Below, piece by piece: positions 1-7,109 of a stretch of DNA of 35,887 nucleotides. Source of the stretch: a virus; the IMG/VR virus record IMGVR_UViG_3300032249_000173, positions 1-35,887 of that record. The stretch is one strand, 5' to 3'. Position numbers and translations under genes: made by a program. Within the stretch, counting starts at the first letter, position 1. Every line of letters begins with the position of its first letter. The notes under the pieces were generated by a model. That model did not search any database. It was not told the origin of the DNA and saw only the letters and a program-made list of their open reading frames with translations.

Positions 1-1
1 T

Positions 2-1429
2 ATTTGCGATGACGGAGTTAATGCTTACTGGGTAACTAATAAAACACAAGGTGGCAATCAACGTCTTACTATGTTTAAGAAGCCATTAAGTGGTGACTCA
101 ACTACTGGTTCATCTAATCCATCTGCATCTGGTGATGTTACTCAAATGTTCCAAAGTAGTAACATTGAAATTCAATATGCAACTATGGAGTTTATTAAAG
201 ACCGTATTGTTTTGTGTGTAAACAATTCTGTTTATGAATTAACTACTACAGCAACTGCATTACCTACAGCCATATTTACTAATCAAAATACTAACTATCA
301 TTATACAAGTGTTGCTGCTTCTGGTCCTGCTATTTATACTGCTGGACATTCTGGTATTTATTCTACTATTCAAAAATATACATTAAATACTAGCGGTGCA
401 ATGCCTACGCTTACATCTGCCGTAGTTGCAGCAGAACTACCTGCTGGTGAAATTGTAGAAAAGTTGTACTACTACCTTGGCTATATGTGCATTGGAACTA
501 ATAAAGGTGTCCGAATTGCAAGTGTCAATGACCAAGATGGTTCACTTAATTACGGTCCACTTATTGTTGAAACATCACAACCAGTTTATGATTTTGCTGG
601 TAGAGATAGATTTATTTGGGCAGCAGGTGGCATAGGTGCTTTAGATGGTGGACTTATTCGTATTGATTTAGGAACAGAAATAGAATCATTGCGTTTTGCA
701 TACGCAAATGATTTACAGATACAACAAAGCACAGAACATTACACAACAGGTGTAGCATTTTTAGGTGTTACTAATCGTCTTGCATTTACTACAGCCTATA
801 ATGTAACAAGTGGTGCAATTTATTTAGAATCACCTACAGAATTAGTAACTAGTGGTTACTTAACTACTGGTTATATTAGATACAACACATTAGAACACAA
901 ACACTTTAAGCGTCTTGTTGGATTAGGTTTATTTAATTATGGCTCTATGAGCCTGCAAACAGTTGATTTTGATGGCAACGTTTATGATGTTAACTCATAC
1001 GATGCCGCTATTGGTAATCCTGAATCTACAATTACACAACCAACTGGTCCACAAGATGCAATTGCTTTGCGATTTGTGTTATTTCGTGATGCAACAGACG
1101 CTACTAAAGGTCCTGAATTTAAGGGCTATCAACTTAAAGCATTACCTGCTAACCCACGTAACAGAATTATCAAAGCACCTTTGTTTAACTTTGATATTGA
1201 AACAGACAAGTACAACACAACTATAGGCTACGAAGGCAGAGCCTTCGATAGACTGGCAGCACTAGAAACGGCTGAGAGCAATGGAGACATTGTGTCTTGG
1301 CAAGACTTCCGCACGGGAGAAACTCAACAAGTACTTATTGAACAAGTACTGTTTAGCACTGCAACTCCCCCCGATAAGAAACTTACTGGCTTCGGCGGTT
1401 TGATTTCTCTAACCATTAGAACGGTATAA
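2..1429 (+). CDS. Tail protein, probable beta-propeller (5' end outside window)
   Basis: The frame is already open at base 2, so the gene starts before the window and the ATG at 71 is probably internal. The visible 475 residues are rich in Gly, Thr, Tyr and aromatic residues in short beta-strand-like stretches, without transmembrane segments or coiled coil, as in beta-propeller-like tail or baseplate proteins. The C-terminal 120 residues (from about TGPQDAIALRF) look like a separate beta domain. It is followed after 4 bases by the lysis cassette, a usual place for the last tail gene. A tail or receptor-binding structural role is inferred from composition and position; no catalytic motif was seen. 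Confidence 0.6.
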   Translation: MCDDGVNAYWVTNKTQGGNQRLTMFKKPLSGDSTTGSSNPSASGDVTQMFQSSNIEIQYATMEFIKDRIVLCVNNSVYELTTTATALPTAIFTNQNTNYHYTSVAASGPAIYTAGHSGIYSTIQKYTLNTSGAMPTLTSAVVAAELPAGEIVEKLYYYLGYMCIGTNKGVRIASVNDQDGSLNYGPLIVETSQPVYDFAGRDRFIWAAGGIGALDGGLIRIDLGTEIESLRFAYANDLQIQQSTEHYTTGVAFLGVTNRLAFTTAYNVTSGAIYLESPTELVTSGYLTTGYIRYNTLEHKHFKRLVGLGLFNYGSMSLQTVDFDGNVYDVNSYDAAIGNPESTITQPTGPQDAIALRFVLFRDATDATKGPEFKGYQLKALPANPRNRIIKAPLFNFDIETDKYNTTIGYEGRAFDRLAALETAESNGDIVSWQDFRTGETQQVLIEQVLFSTATPPDKKLTGFGGLISLTIRTV

Positions 1430-1433
1430 CACT

Positions 1434-1658
1434 ATGACGCTAGACCTTAACAACGTCTCTATGATGGCTACTGCTATCTCTGGTTATTTATTTGTAATTC
1501 TCACAGCAGGAGCATGGTTTCGCTGGTGGTTTAGACACCATGTTAAAGAGATACTTGCAGAATTAAAACCTAATGGTGGTGGTTCAATTAAAGACCAAGT
1601 TAATCGTTTAGAACATCGCGTTGATGACATATACAAAATTCTTTGTGAGAAACAATAA
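1434..1658 (+). CDS. Small membrane protein with C-terminal coiled coil, lysis-cassette member
   Basis: This 74-residue protein has one hydrophobic segment at about residues 10-31 (ATAISGYLFVILTAGAWF), a basic Trp/Arg/His patch (RWWFRHH), and an amphipathic helix at 52-73 (VNRLEHRVDDIYKIL) likely to form a coiled coil. The design resembles small actinophage membrane proteins found beside endolysins, which may act as a second holin or lysis regulator. It starts 4 bases after the tail gene, and its TAA overlaps the ATG of the next small ORF (TAATG). The holin-like role is inference; a membrane-anchored tail-associated protein is an alternative. Confidence 0.7.
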   Translation: MTLDLNNVSMMATAISGYLFVILTAGAWFRWWFRHHVKEILAELKPNGGGSIKDQVNRLEHRVDDIYKILCEKQ

Positions 1659-1747
1659 TGGGATTTACAACTATATTACCCGAGCCAATGTGGGACCCAG
1701 TAACACCTAACATTGACCTTGAAGAATGGGAAGATGACGATGAGTAA
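1658..1747 (+). CDS. 29-residue acidic small ORF coupled to the endolysin gene
   Basis: An ATG overlaps the previous stop (TAATG), and the short frame ends with an acidic tail (LEEWEDDDE). Its last codons overlap the endolysin start at 1740, giving a chain of end-to-start overlaps through the whole lysis cassette. The small size makes a protein function uncertain. Its clearest visible role is to carry ribosomes to the endolysin start, which has only a weak Shine-Dalgarno. No family recognised. Confidence 0.5.
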   Translation: MGFTTILPEPMWDPVTPNIDLEEWEDDDE

Positions 1748-2204
1748 AGCAACACCTGCTGCTATAGCAGTACTACGTCAAGCAACAGCCTTGCGCCCTA
1801 AGCGCAAAAAGGCTAGCGATGGATTGCTACCATCAGCAGCGCATATGAAGCAGAGTCCTAACTCTGACCACAACACAGGATTGGCCGTTGATTTAACGCA
1901 TGACCCTGAGAATGGGATTGACTGTGATTACATTTTTGAAAACCTTAAAGGCGATAAGCGTGTTAAATATCTTATCTTTAAGGGCAAGATATGGTCTGAA
2001 GAAAAGGCTGAACAAGGAAACAGACAGTACACTGGGAGTAACCCTCATAATAAGCATCTACATATTTCTATTGTTGATAATTGTAGCAACGATGTTTCTC
2101 CCTGGTTCCCATTCCTAGATAAACCTAAGTTTAAAACTGCTGACCAAGCCAGATTAGCAGTGTCAAAGATTAAACCACTACCAAAGAAAAAGGAAGACAG
2201 ATGA
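1740..2204 (+). CDS. Endolysin, M15-type (VanY/L,D-peptidase-like) peptidase
   Basis: The 154-residue protein carries the zinc-site pattern of peptidase M15 enzymes: SDHNTGLAVDL around residues 42-52 (His44, Asp51) and HNKHLHISI at 103-111 (His108). This family cleaves peptide crosslinks of peptidoglycan and is a common phage endolysin. The frame stays open upstream to an ATG at 1713, but 1740 is preferred because it gives the usual slight overlap with the 29-codon ORF and begins with the plausible MSKATPAA. No signal peptide is present, so export would rely on the holin-like protein that follows with an ATGA overlap. The Lys-rich C-terminus could bind the wall or be a plain tail. Confidence 0.85.
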   Translation: MSKATPAAIAVLRQATALRPKRKKASDGLLPSAAHMKQSPNSDHNTGLAVDLTHDPENGIDCDYIFENLKGDKRVKYLIFKGKIWSEEKAEQGNRQYTGSNPHNKHLHISIVDNCSNDVSPWFPFLDKPKFKTADQARLAVSKIKPLPKKKEDR

Positions 2205-2404
2205 AATTTAAATTAACAGAGAAGCACAAAAAGGCTATCAAGTCTTACTTTCATGCAGTAGCAGCATCTGCCATTGTTATGGGTGTAGCACTTCTTAGTG
2301 AAATAGAACCACATTATGCTGTTCTTATTGGTGCAATTGCTGGTCCAGCAATCAAATGGGCTGATAAGCATGACAAAGATTTTGGTCGCGGCTCTCAGGA
2401 GTAG
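2201..2404 (+). CDS. Holin-like small membrane protein
   Basis: 67 residues: a basic N-terminus (KFKLTEKHKKAIKSY), two short hydrophobic stretches at about 17-33 and 40-52 separated by an acidic turn (SEIEP), and a charged C-terminus (KHDKDFGRG). This is the normal shape of small phage holins. The ATG overlaps the endolysin stop (ATGA), so the two are translated together. It is the last gene of the rightward late unit and is followed immediately by two terminators. Holin function is inferred from size, topology and position. Confidence 0.75.
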   Translation: MKFKLTEKHKKAIKSYFHAVAASAIVMGVALLSEIEPHYAVLIGAIAGPAIKWADKHDKDFGRGSQE

Positions 2405-2411
2405 CCCATAC

Positions 2412-2431
2412 CAGCCTTCTAAGGCTGTTTT
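2412..2431 (+). terminator. First of two tandem intrinsic terminators after the lysis genes
   Basis: CAGCCTT and AAGGCTG form a perfect inverted repeat around CT, followed by TTTT. It lies 8 bases after the holin-like stop codon. The stem is short, so it is probably an auxiliary to the stronger hairpin just downstream. Confidence 0.6.
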
Positions 2432-2441
2432 AAGACTAGAA

Positions 2442-2485
2442 GCCCCCGCTCAGGTACATTAACCTACCTGGCGGGGGTCTTTTTC
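2442..2485 (+). terminator. Strong intrinsic terminator between convergent units
   Basis: A long GC-rich hairpin pairs CCCCCGC + CAGGTA with TACCTG + GCGGGGG (13 pairs, one bulged T, 8-base loop) and is followed by TCTTTTTC. It ends the rightward late transcript. The leftward transcript also ends here, 5 bases beyond the WhiB stop; on that strand the hairpin is followed by a weaker T-rich stretch, so it may work in both directions. Confidence 0.88.
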
Positions 2486-2489
2486 TGTT

Positions 2490-2750
2490 TTAATTGTAGT
2501 CTAAGTGTAACTGGCGTGGGATTATATTAAGTTTTTGACGTAACTTTTTACGCTGGAACTCTGTTGTATTGCCCCAATATCCTAGTACCTCATGGTTAAG
2601 GGCATAGTCTAGGCATTGGTCTACTACGATACAGTTGCTACATATCCTACGTAGCATTTTTATATCTGTGTACGTACTAGTTCTTTCGACTGTAAAGAAA
2701 GCCTCTGAGTCTGTGTCTGCACAGTTAGCCTCTTCTCGAAATGTATACAT
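2490..2750 (-). CDS. WhiB-like transcriptional regulator
   Basis: 86 residues with the WhiB pattern: Cys10, then CSNC (Cys37, Cys40) and Cys46 to bind a 4Fe-4S cluster, a GYWGNTT turn at 57-63 equivalent to the family's G[VI]WGG motif, and a basic tail (RKKLRQKL) expected to touch DNA. WhiB proteins bind the region-4 domain of the primary sigma factor and alter promoter choice in Actinobacteria; phage versions are known to modify host transcription and cell division. It is the last gene of the leftward operon. A clear GGAGG lies just upstream, and its ATG overlaps the stop of the FmdB-like gene (TAATG). Confidence 0.9.
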   Translation of the reverse strand: MYTFREEANCADTDSEAFFTVERTSTYTDIKMLRRICSNCIVVDQCLDYALNHEVLGYWGNTTEFQRKKLRQKLNIIPRQLHLDYN

Positions 2751-2920
2751 TATCCTCCAGTTGAATAGAAACCTGAGCCTTTAAACTTCACGGCTGGTGG
2801 TGAGGACCATACTTTAGTCATCACCATTTGACAACACGTAGGTTCACGGTCGTCTCCGAACTCACGATATACTTCTTGAGTCATGTTGCACAAGTCGCAT
2901 TTGTAATCATAGTTTGGCAT
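2750..2920 (-). CDS. Small FmdB-type zinc ribbon protein
   Basis: 56 residues starting MPNYDYKCDLCN, with a second Cys pair (CC at about 32-33) and the family ending SPPAVKFKGSGFYSTGG. That N-terminal CxxC and the FKGSGFY tail are characteristic of the FmdB/putative regulatory zinc-ribbon family. The function of the family is not established; regulation of transcription is usually proposed. It directly precedes whiB with a TAATG overlap, so the two are probably co-translated. Confidence 0.85.
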   Translation of the reverse strand: MPNYDYKCDLCNMTQEVYREFGDDREPTCCQMVMTKVWSSPPAVKFKGSGFYSTGG

Positions 2921-2922
2921 TG

Positions 2923-3135
2923 TTATATCCTATGCATATCCTGACATATGTGACCATAATGTTTATCACAATCACAGAAGTCGTATGTTGATTGTAGTTC
3001 GCCTTCTTCATCTACCATATCTAGTTCTTTGTATATAGCATCTATGTGCCTACCTTGGTCTTCGACCATGGAGGCTAGCAATTGCACCATTTGTCCCAGT
3101 TCTTTTAATCTTTGGTCAGACACAATCATCTCCAT
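2923..3135 (-). CDS. Small protein with helical N-terminus and Cys/His-rich tail
   Basis: 70 residues. The first two thirds form an amphipathic, acidic helix (LKELGQMVQLLASMVEDQ and following), and the tail holds CDCDKHYGHICQ, a possible metal-binding knuckle. The ATG at 3135 overlaps the end of the preceding gene; an in-frame ATG two codons later (MIVSDQ) is also possible. No family recognised. It sits among other tiny Cys-rich proteins at the end of the leftward operon. Confidence 0.65.
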   Translation of the reverse strand: MEMIVSDQRLKELGQMVQLLASMVEDQGRHIDAIYKELDMVDEEGELQSTYDFCDCDKHYGHICQDMHRI

Positions 3136-3307
3136 CTATCTCAGTGGGTGCAGTTGTAATTGTCCCACACTCTACACATACTTGTGCTAAATCATACCAG
3201 CCAACTGCTCTGGTTTCTTCATCCCACATAACCGTAACCTTAAACATTTTGCATCCACAAATGCAAGCAAAGGTTGGTTCACCTCTAAGGTCGTTCACTC
3301 TTGCCAT
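3116..3307 (-). CDS. Small zinc-ribbon protein
   Basis: 63 residues from the ATG at 3307 (MARVNDLRGEP). Two Cys pairs, CICGC and CVECG, separated by about 30 residues of beta-like sequence (FKVTVMWDEETRAVGWYDL) describe a zinc ribbon. The frame is open upstream to 3343, but 3307 gives a smaller overlap with the glycosyltransferase gene and a better protein start. Specific function unknown; such ribbons usually bind nucleic acid or protein partners. Confidence 0.7.
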   Translation of the reverse strand: MARVNDLRGEPTFACICGCKMFKVTVMWDEETRAVGWYDLAQVCVECGTITTAPTEIDGDDCV

Positions 3308-4034
3308 TCCAGTACAACTTATAGTACTCAACATCAAGTGCAAAGCGTTTCATATGTTTGACCAATGCACCAGTGTGTGTGTACAAAGGCACACCTGCCT
3401 TGTGCATCATGCGGAAGAAGTTAATATCTTCTGATACAAACTGCTCGCCAACTCCAGTCTCATTAAAGTATGGCTTATTGCCGTGCACCTTGCGCATCTC
3501 TGTTACTGCGTTGCGATGCATAAGTACAAAACCAAAGCCTGCTGACCCAACTTTAATAAGCGCATTAACTGGTAGTGGATGTAGGTATTGAATTTTATAA
3601 TCATCTTCAGTCCAATTAAATACAGCAGGATACGGAGACATAAGCGAGCCTTCATTTTCTTTAGAGATAAAGTAAACACCTGTAACTACTGGTCTTTCTT
3701 TTGGATTTGCTACACCCCATACTAGTTGAAGTGCTTCTTCTGTTAGTACTATGTCGCTATCTACCCAGAGAATCCAATCAAAGTCTGTCTTGTCATACCA
3801 GAAGTCCAACGCCTGTTGGCGTTGTCTTCCAATCTGATTACCCTGTACACGCATGGCTGACTTGATAGGTAACTTAGAAGTAAGTGCTGCATACACCACA
3901 CTTTCAGTAAACTTGCCATCGGTAGAGCCACCATCACACCAGCATAGGATTATCTGGTCATTCGGTTCCGCTTTCGGTCTGCTCGACATCTGTTGGTTCT
4001 GGTACAACGGTGTCTTCTTTGTTGTCTTGGTCAT
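3285..4034 (-). CDS. GT-A fold glycosyltransferase
   Basis: The protein shows a Rossmann-like beginning (QIILCWCDGGSTDG), an acidic metal/nucleotide-sugar motif WVDSDIV with DSD at residues 92-94, and a late FVSEDINFFRMMHKAGVPLY segment where GT2/Anp1-like enzymes carry an ED acceptor-site motif. It would transfer a sugar from a nucleotide donor. The acceptor cannot be read from the sequence: DNA bases, a phage protein or host wall glycan are all possible. Expression with early replication genes favours DNA or a host target over virion decoration. The start at 4034 has GGAAG 7 bases upstream; MSSRPKAE at 3989 is an alternative that reduces the overlap with the sigma-like gene. Confidence 0.78.
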   Translation of the reverse strand: MTKTTKKTPLYQNQQMSSRPKAEPNDQIILCWCDGGSTDGKFTESVVYAALTSKLPIKSAMRVQGNQIGRQRQQALDFWYDKTDFDWILWVDSDIVLTEEALQLVWGVANPKERPVVTGVYFISKENEGSLMSPYPAVFNWTEDDYKIQYLHPLPVNALIKVGSAGFGFVLMHRNAVTEMRKVHGNKPYFNETGVGEQFVSEDINFFRMMHKAGVPLYTHTGALVKHMKRFALDVEYYKLYWNGKSERP

Positions 4035-4632
4035 GGTATGGCTTCCACCCTCCTAGGTTTTTAACTAATGAGTTAAGTGCACGCTGCACCTTCATACGTG
4101 CACCATCTGGCGTGCTATCCATATCTTTAGATAGCATTGTCCAGTCTGGTGAGTCTACGCTAAAGCGTAGGCGTAGTACATTTTGTTTTTGTTCTGATAA
4201 TTTATAAAAGGCAGATGCTATATCTGAGCGCAATGACAACCAGTTGTTGCCATCCGCTGCTGCACCACTACCAAACTTAGCGTTGAGGTCTTGAATCTTT
4301 GTAGGGATTTCGTATGTTTCCCCAATGATTGAAGGCAAGAATGCTTCTACTACTGACACATCATAGTAGTACAAATCGGACATATCGTACCCGACTTTCT
4401 TTGCCTTCTCTCTTTCACAGTATGTAATTGCTGCATTACGCAGCGACTTGGCAATTAATTTGTCGCGGTCTTTTTGTGGTAGTGCAGACCATTCTTTGTA
4501 CTTACGGGGGTGACCGACAAACCACACCCACAACTCCTGACCTATGTCATCACGTTCTAACATACCATAACGCTTTGAATATTCAGATGAGAGTTGCTGT
4601 ACTAAATCGTTGTACTCTTCAATGTAATTCAT
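3958..4632 (-). CDS. Sigma-70-family-like RNA polymerase sigma factor
   Basis: 224 residues. An N-terminal helix resembles sigma region 2 (RYGMLERDDIGQELWVWFVG, about 21-40). Residues about 145-193 resemble region 4 with a helix-turn-helix (LSEQKQNVLRLRF ... TMLSKDMDSTPDGARMKVQRAL). The acidic C-terminal tail of about 25 residues is outside the core fold. Sigma-like factors of this size occur in many actinophages; they are thought to direct host polymerase to phage promoters, or to act only as DNA-binding regulators. The ATG overlaps the stop of the metallophosphoesterase (TAATG). Paired with WhiB, it suggests phage control of transcription. Confidence 0.72.
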   Translation of the reverse strand: MNYIEEYNDLVQQLSSEYSKRYGMLERDDIGQELWVWFVGHPRKYKEWSALPQKDRDKLIAKSLRNAAITYCEREKAKKVGYDMSDLYYYDVSVVEAFLPSIIGETYEIPTKIQDLNAKFGSGAAADGNNWLSLRSDIASAFYKLSEQKQNVLRLRFSVDSPDWTMLSKDMDSTPDGARMKVQRALNSLVKNLGGWKPYHDQDNKEDTVVPEPTDVEQTESGTE

Positions 4633-5369
4633 TAGGGGATAATGACCTCGCCATTTACAATTGGTACTGCAAATGGTGTGACCTTGCGATTATGTTCTAC
4701 AAGAATACCCATACCTGTCTGCCAGTTGGCAGAGCCTGATGTGAGGTAAGACGCCTGTTTAATATCCATCATGTGACCCACCTCTAACCCGTATAAAGTA
4801 CTGGTTTTTCCGTAAAATCCTGTGGTCTCATGTTGTAAACCCACGCGATGCGTGTGTCCACATACTACTGATTTACCTAAGCGTTTGGCTAAATTCAATG
4901 CAGTGGCTCCTGGTGCACGGTTAAGTGCGCCTTCATCACCGTGTGCCATTACCCAACCAGGTAACAACTCGTGCATTTTATGTAAGTAATTAATTTTTAA
5001 CTTGCTATAGCCTAGTAGTTCCTCAATCTCTAATGACTTAAGTGACATAAAGGCTGGCGCATACTTGCGCATGTATGTATCTATGCGGTCAGTATGGTTA
5101 CTACGTTGAATGTAAAATGGCTTGTTACCCAGAGCCTTGCGGTAACGAGCCATTATGTCGTGCGTTAAATCAATACTATCTTGTAGGGTCTCAGCATATT
5201 CTCCTGCCATACCTTTGTTCCAACGGCTAGGTTCTGGTGCGTCTAGTTCATCACCTACACACCATAGTTCGTCTGGTTTGTAATCAGCAATGAACTCTAT
5301 GGTTGCATCTACCGCTTTATTATTTTGATATGGTATCTGTAAATCGCTTAATACGACTACTCTTTTCAC
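4632..5369 (-). CDS. Calcineurin-like metallophosphoesterase
   Basis: All five family motifs are visible in order: SDLQIP, VGDELD, SNHTDR, AHGDEG and CGHTHRVG, which together bind two metal ions. The fold covers phosphodiesterases, nucleases such as Mre11/SbcD and protein phosphatases; the substrate is not predictable here. The best start is GTG at 5369, with GGAG 7 bases upstream and directly after the preceding stop codon. The longer frame to 5399 would overlap the previous gene by 28 bases and adds no conserved sequence. Located between replication and transcription genes, a DNA or nucleotide role is most likely. Confidence 0.85.
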   Translation of the reverse strand: MKRVVVLSDLQIPYQNNKAVDATIEFIADYKPDELWCVGDELDAPEPSRWNKGMAGEYAETLQDSIDLTHDIMARYRKALGNKPFYIQRSNHTDRIDTYMRKYAPAFMSLKSLEIEELLGYSKLKINYLHKMHELLPGWVMAHGDEGALNRAPGATALNLAKRLGKSVVCGHTHRVGLQHETTGFYGKTSTLYGLEVGHMMDIKQASYLTSGSANWQTGMGILVEHNRKVTPFAVPIVNGEVIIP

Positions 5370-5371
5370 AT

Positions 5372-5662
5372 CTATTCTCCATTCGGGATACCTTCCCACT
5401 GTCCACGCTGGACTAGCAACCCGATTATGGCATAGTTTGCAAGGTCAATCAGTGTATCTTCAATACTTTCGTAGTTCGGCGTGTCGCCTGTATCTACTAG
5501 GTTGTTAAGGCGTGCAAGTTTGTCATACATGCGCACACGAAGTCCATTCATTGGTCCGCCTGGTGCTCCCGATATGTTCATAGGACCATAGTCGGCATGC
5601 TTCTTAAGCATGATGGTGTGCAAATGTAAAAAGATTGCTTGTAGGTCATCAGGATTCTTCAT
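5372..5662 (-). CDS. DUF1599/Nmad1-like small protein
   Basis: 96 residues. The pattern KKHADYGPMNI, then GLRVRMYDKLARLNNLV and ESIEDTLIDLANYAIIGL matches the DUF1599-type all-helical domain as I remember it; this domain has been called nucleotide-modification-associated domain 1 and resembles MazG-type nucleotide-binding helical proteins. The role is unproven, with nucleotide or DNA-modification metabolism suggested. GGAGATATTAG precedes the ATG, and it overlaps the preceding gene by 14 bases. The downstream metallophosphoesterase and glycosyltransferase fit such a pathway only loosely. Confidence 0.65.
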   Translation of the reverse strand: MKNPDDLQAIFLHLHTIMLKKHADYGPMNISGAPGGPMNGLRVRMYDKLARLNNLVDTGDTPNYESIEDTLIDLANYAIIGLLVQRGQWEGIPNGE

Positions 5663-5963
5663 CTAATATCTCCTTCATGTGGTCATCAAAGTTAACCATG
5701 GCTTCTTTGATTGAGAACTCTTCCCATACTTCATTTGCCTTGCCAAACTTACTGGCTACTAGGATAGCAGCCAATGCTGTAGTACACATCTTGGCATCTT
5801 CTAAATCACCTTTTACAAGGGTGTCATAAATGTCATGCAATGCTCCTACTACATCAAGCAATCTGTCTTCTGATACTGGAATACCAATAGCAAAATCTAA
5901 ATGTTCAACGTGTTCCCAAAACGTATGGTCAAGCGGGGGTAATGCATTCTCTGATTCGTTCAT
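5649..5963 (-). CDS. Hypothetical acidic helical protein
   Basis: 104 residues, acidic, predicted mainly helical (EDRLLDVVGALHDIYDTLV, AKMCTTALAAILVASKF). No metal-binding, nucleotide-binding or membrane motif is visible and no family is recognised. The ATG at 5963 overlaps the end of the primase C-terminal gene by 35 bases and its own end overlaps the DUF1599-like gene by 14, so it is embedded in the translationally linked replication operon. Confidence 0.7.
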   Translation of the reverse strand: MNESENALPPLDHTFWEHVEHLDFAIGIPVSEDRLLDVVGALHDIYDTLVKGDLEDAKMCTTALAAILVASKFGKANEVWEEFSIKEAMVNFDDHMKEILDEES

Positions 5964-6573
5964 CTAGCCACTCACTTCCTTGTTTAATCATCATACTGTT
6001 GACGTCTTCGCCGTCAGGCATGCTGATGATGTTAACATTACCTAACTCCCTGCTGATTTTCTTACCAAACTCTAGCCCTGCTGAGTCACCATCTGCTAGC
6101 ACAATCACTACATCAAAGTCGTCAAGTATCTTGGCATAGTGTGGCTTCCAGTTGTTAGCCCCAGGTATACCAATAGTGGGATGAGTTGTTTTAACACTCA
6201 TCATAATGCAATCGAACTCACCTTCGGTGACACAAATGTATTTGTCTGCAACAAAACATGCTTGCGTATTAAACATGGTTGTCTTAGCACCAACCAAACC
6301 CATGTACTTGGGGTCTTCACTATGCATACCACGGAATCTAATATCAACTACACCTGACGGTGTAATGTATGGGATAGCAAGTCTACCTCTGTATGGCTCA
6401 TGTCCTGGAAGCGGTTCGTCTACCACCCCCAGATGAAAGATGTTTGCCTCTTCTACCGAGAGTTGACGGCTTGCCAGATATTCCTCTGCGAGATTTATCT
6501 TGGCTGCGTATCTCTGTGTTGCCTGAAGTAAGAACTGACGCTGCGAACTTGAGAGCCTCACGATAATCACCAC
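5929..6573 (-). CDS. DNA primase, C-terminal TOPRIM part (split primase)
   Basis: The frame holds the RNA-polymerase core of a DnaG-like primase: a helical entry (NLAEEYLASRQLSVEEANIFHLG, about 27-49), a beta region (GRLAIPYITPSG), and the TOPRIM motifs TEGEFD (116-121) and LADGDSAG (159-166) with the catalytic Glu and Asp residues. The CHC2 zinc finger is in another frame, in the overlapping upstream ORF 6398-6781. The frame opens at a GTG at 6573 with no good Shine-Dalgarno, so it is either translated by reinitiation or joined to the N-terminal part by a +1 (or -2) frameshift in the 176-base overlap. A sequencing error cannot be excluded from one sequence. Confidence 0.85.
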   Translation of the reverse strand: MVIIVRLSSSQRQFLLQATQRYAAKINLAEEYLASRQLSVEEANIFHLGVVDEPLPGHEPYRGRLAIPYITPSGVVDIRFRGMHSEDPKYMGLVGAKTTMFNTQACFVADKYICVTEGEFDCIMMSVKTTHPTIGIPGANNWKPHYAKILDDFDVVIVLADGDSAGLEFGKKISRELGNVNIISMPDGEDVNSMMIKQGSEWLDERIRECITPA

Positions 6574-6781
6574 CTTCTTTGTACATAATTAGGGAATAAG
6601 TATCGCCCTTAACTCCACAGCCGTGGCAGATAAAGGCGTTCTTATCAAAGTTTACTGCTGCTGATGCATGTGAATCTATATGAAACGGACACTTCATTTT
6701 GCGCCAACCGCTGCCCATTGCAGGCACGGTGGCGCCTATGTAGTGGAGGTACTCACCAATATCAGGCTTGTCCCTTTCCAA
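6398..6781 (-). CDS. DNA primase, N-terminal CHC2 zinc-finger part (split primase)
   Basis: 127 residues beginning ERDKPDIGEYLHYIG, with a zinc finger of the CHC2 type: Cys31-Pro-Phe-His34 and Cys52-His-Gly-Cys55, followed by the usual EGGDYREALKFA helix. After about residue 85 the sequence turns Arg/Ser/Gly-rich, while the matching primase helices continue in the overlapping frame of 5929-6573. The start is a TTG at 6781 with GGAG 5 bases upstream; no in-frame ATG lies ahead of the conserved N-terminus. It overlaps the resolvase gene by 20 bases. A free zinc-finger protein with a basic tail, a frameshifted fusion, or both may be made. Confidence 0.8.
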   Translation of the reverse strand: MERDKPDIGEYLHYIGATVPAMGSGWRKMKCPFHIDSHASAAVNFDKNAFICHGCGVKGDTYSLIMYKEGGDYREALKFAASVLTSGNTEIRSQDKSRRGISGKPSTLGRRGKHLSSGGGRRTASRT

Positions 6782-7109
6782 TTGCTCTCCTTAATAAATC
6801 TACATATACATAGCCAGGCATGGTGCAGTACCAATCTTCGGGGCTTCCCCTACCCTTACGTTTGTGCCACACCACGCCTGTCCATGCGTTGTCGTTAGCC
6901 ATCTCGACTATCAACTCTTCTGTCCACCCTGCCAAGTCCATCTTGGCGTGGTTTTTTATCTCTATAGTAACTCCAGGTATACCTGAGATGTCACCTTTGT
7001 CTAAGGTTGCACCAGCCAAGCGTCTGTCTACATAAGGGAACCATTGCTTGAGGTATTTAACTACATCTCGCTCTGCTCCTGAGCCTTTCGCTTTGGCTGC
7101 GCTACTCAT
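6762..7109 (-). CDS. PD-(D/E)XK nuclease, Holliday-junction-resolvase-like
   Basis: 115 residues. The motif set of archaeal-type (Hjc-like) resolvases is present: GSGAERDVVKYL with Glu13, DKGDISG with Asp40, and TIEIKNH with Glu50 and Lys52. This metal-dependent nuclease would cut branched DNA during recombination and before packaging. The ATG at 7109 has GGAG 8 bases upstream and overlaps the helicase stop (ATGA), coupling the two. A general PD-(D/E)XK endonuclease is the alternative. Confidence 0.82.
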   Translation of the reverse strand: MSSAAKAKGSGAERDVVKYLKQWFPYVDRRLAGATLDKGDISGIPGVTIEIKNHAKMDLAGWTEELIVEMANDNAWTGVVWHKRKGRGSPEDWYCTMPGYVYVDLLRRAIGKGQA

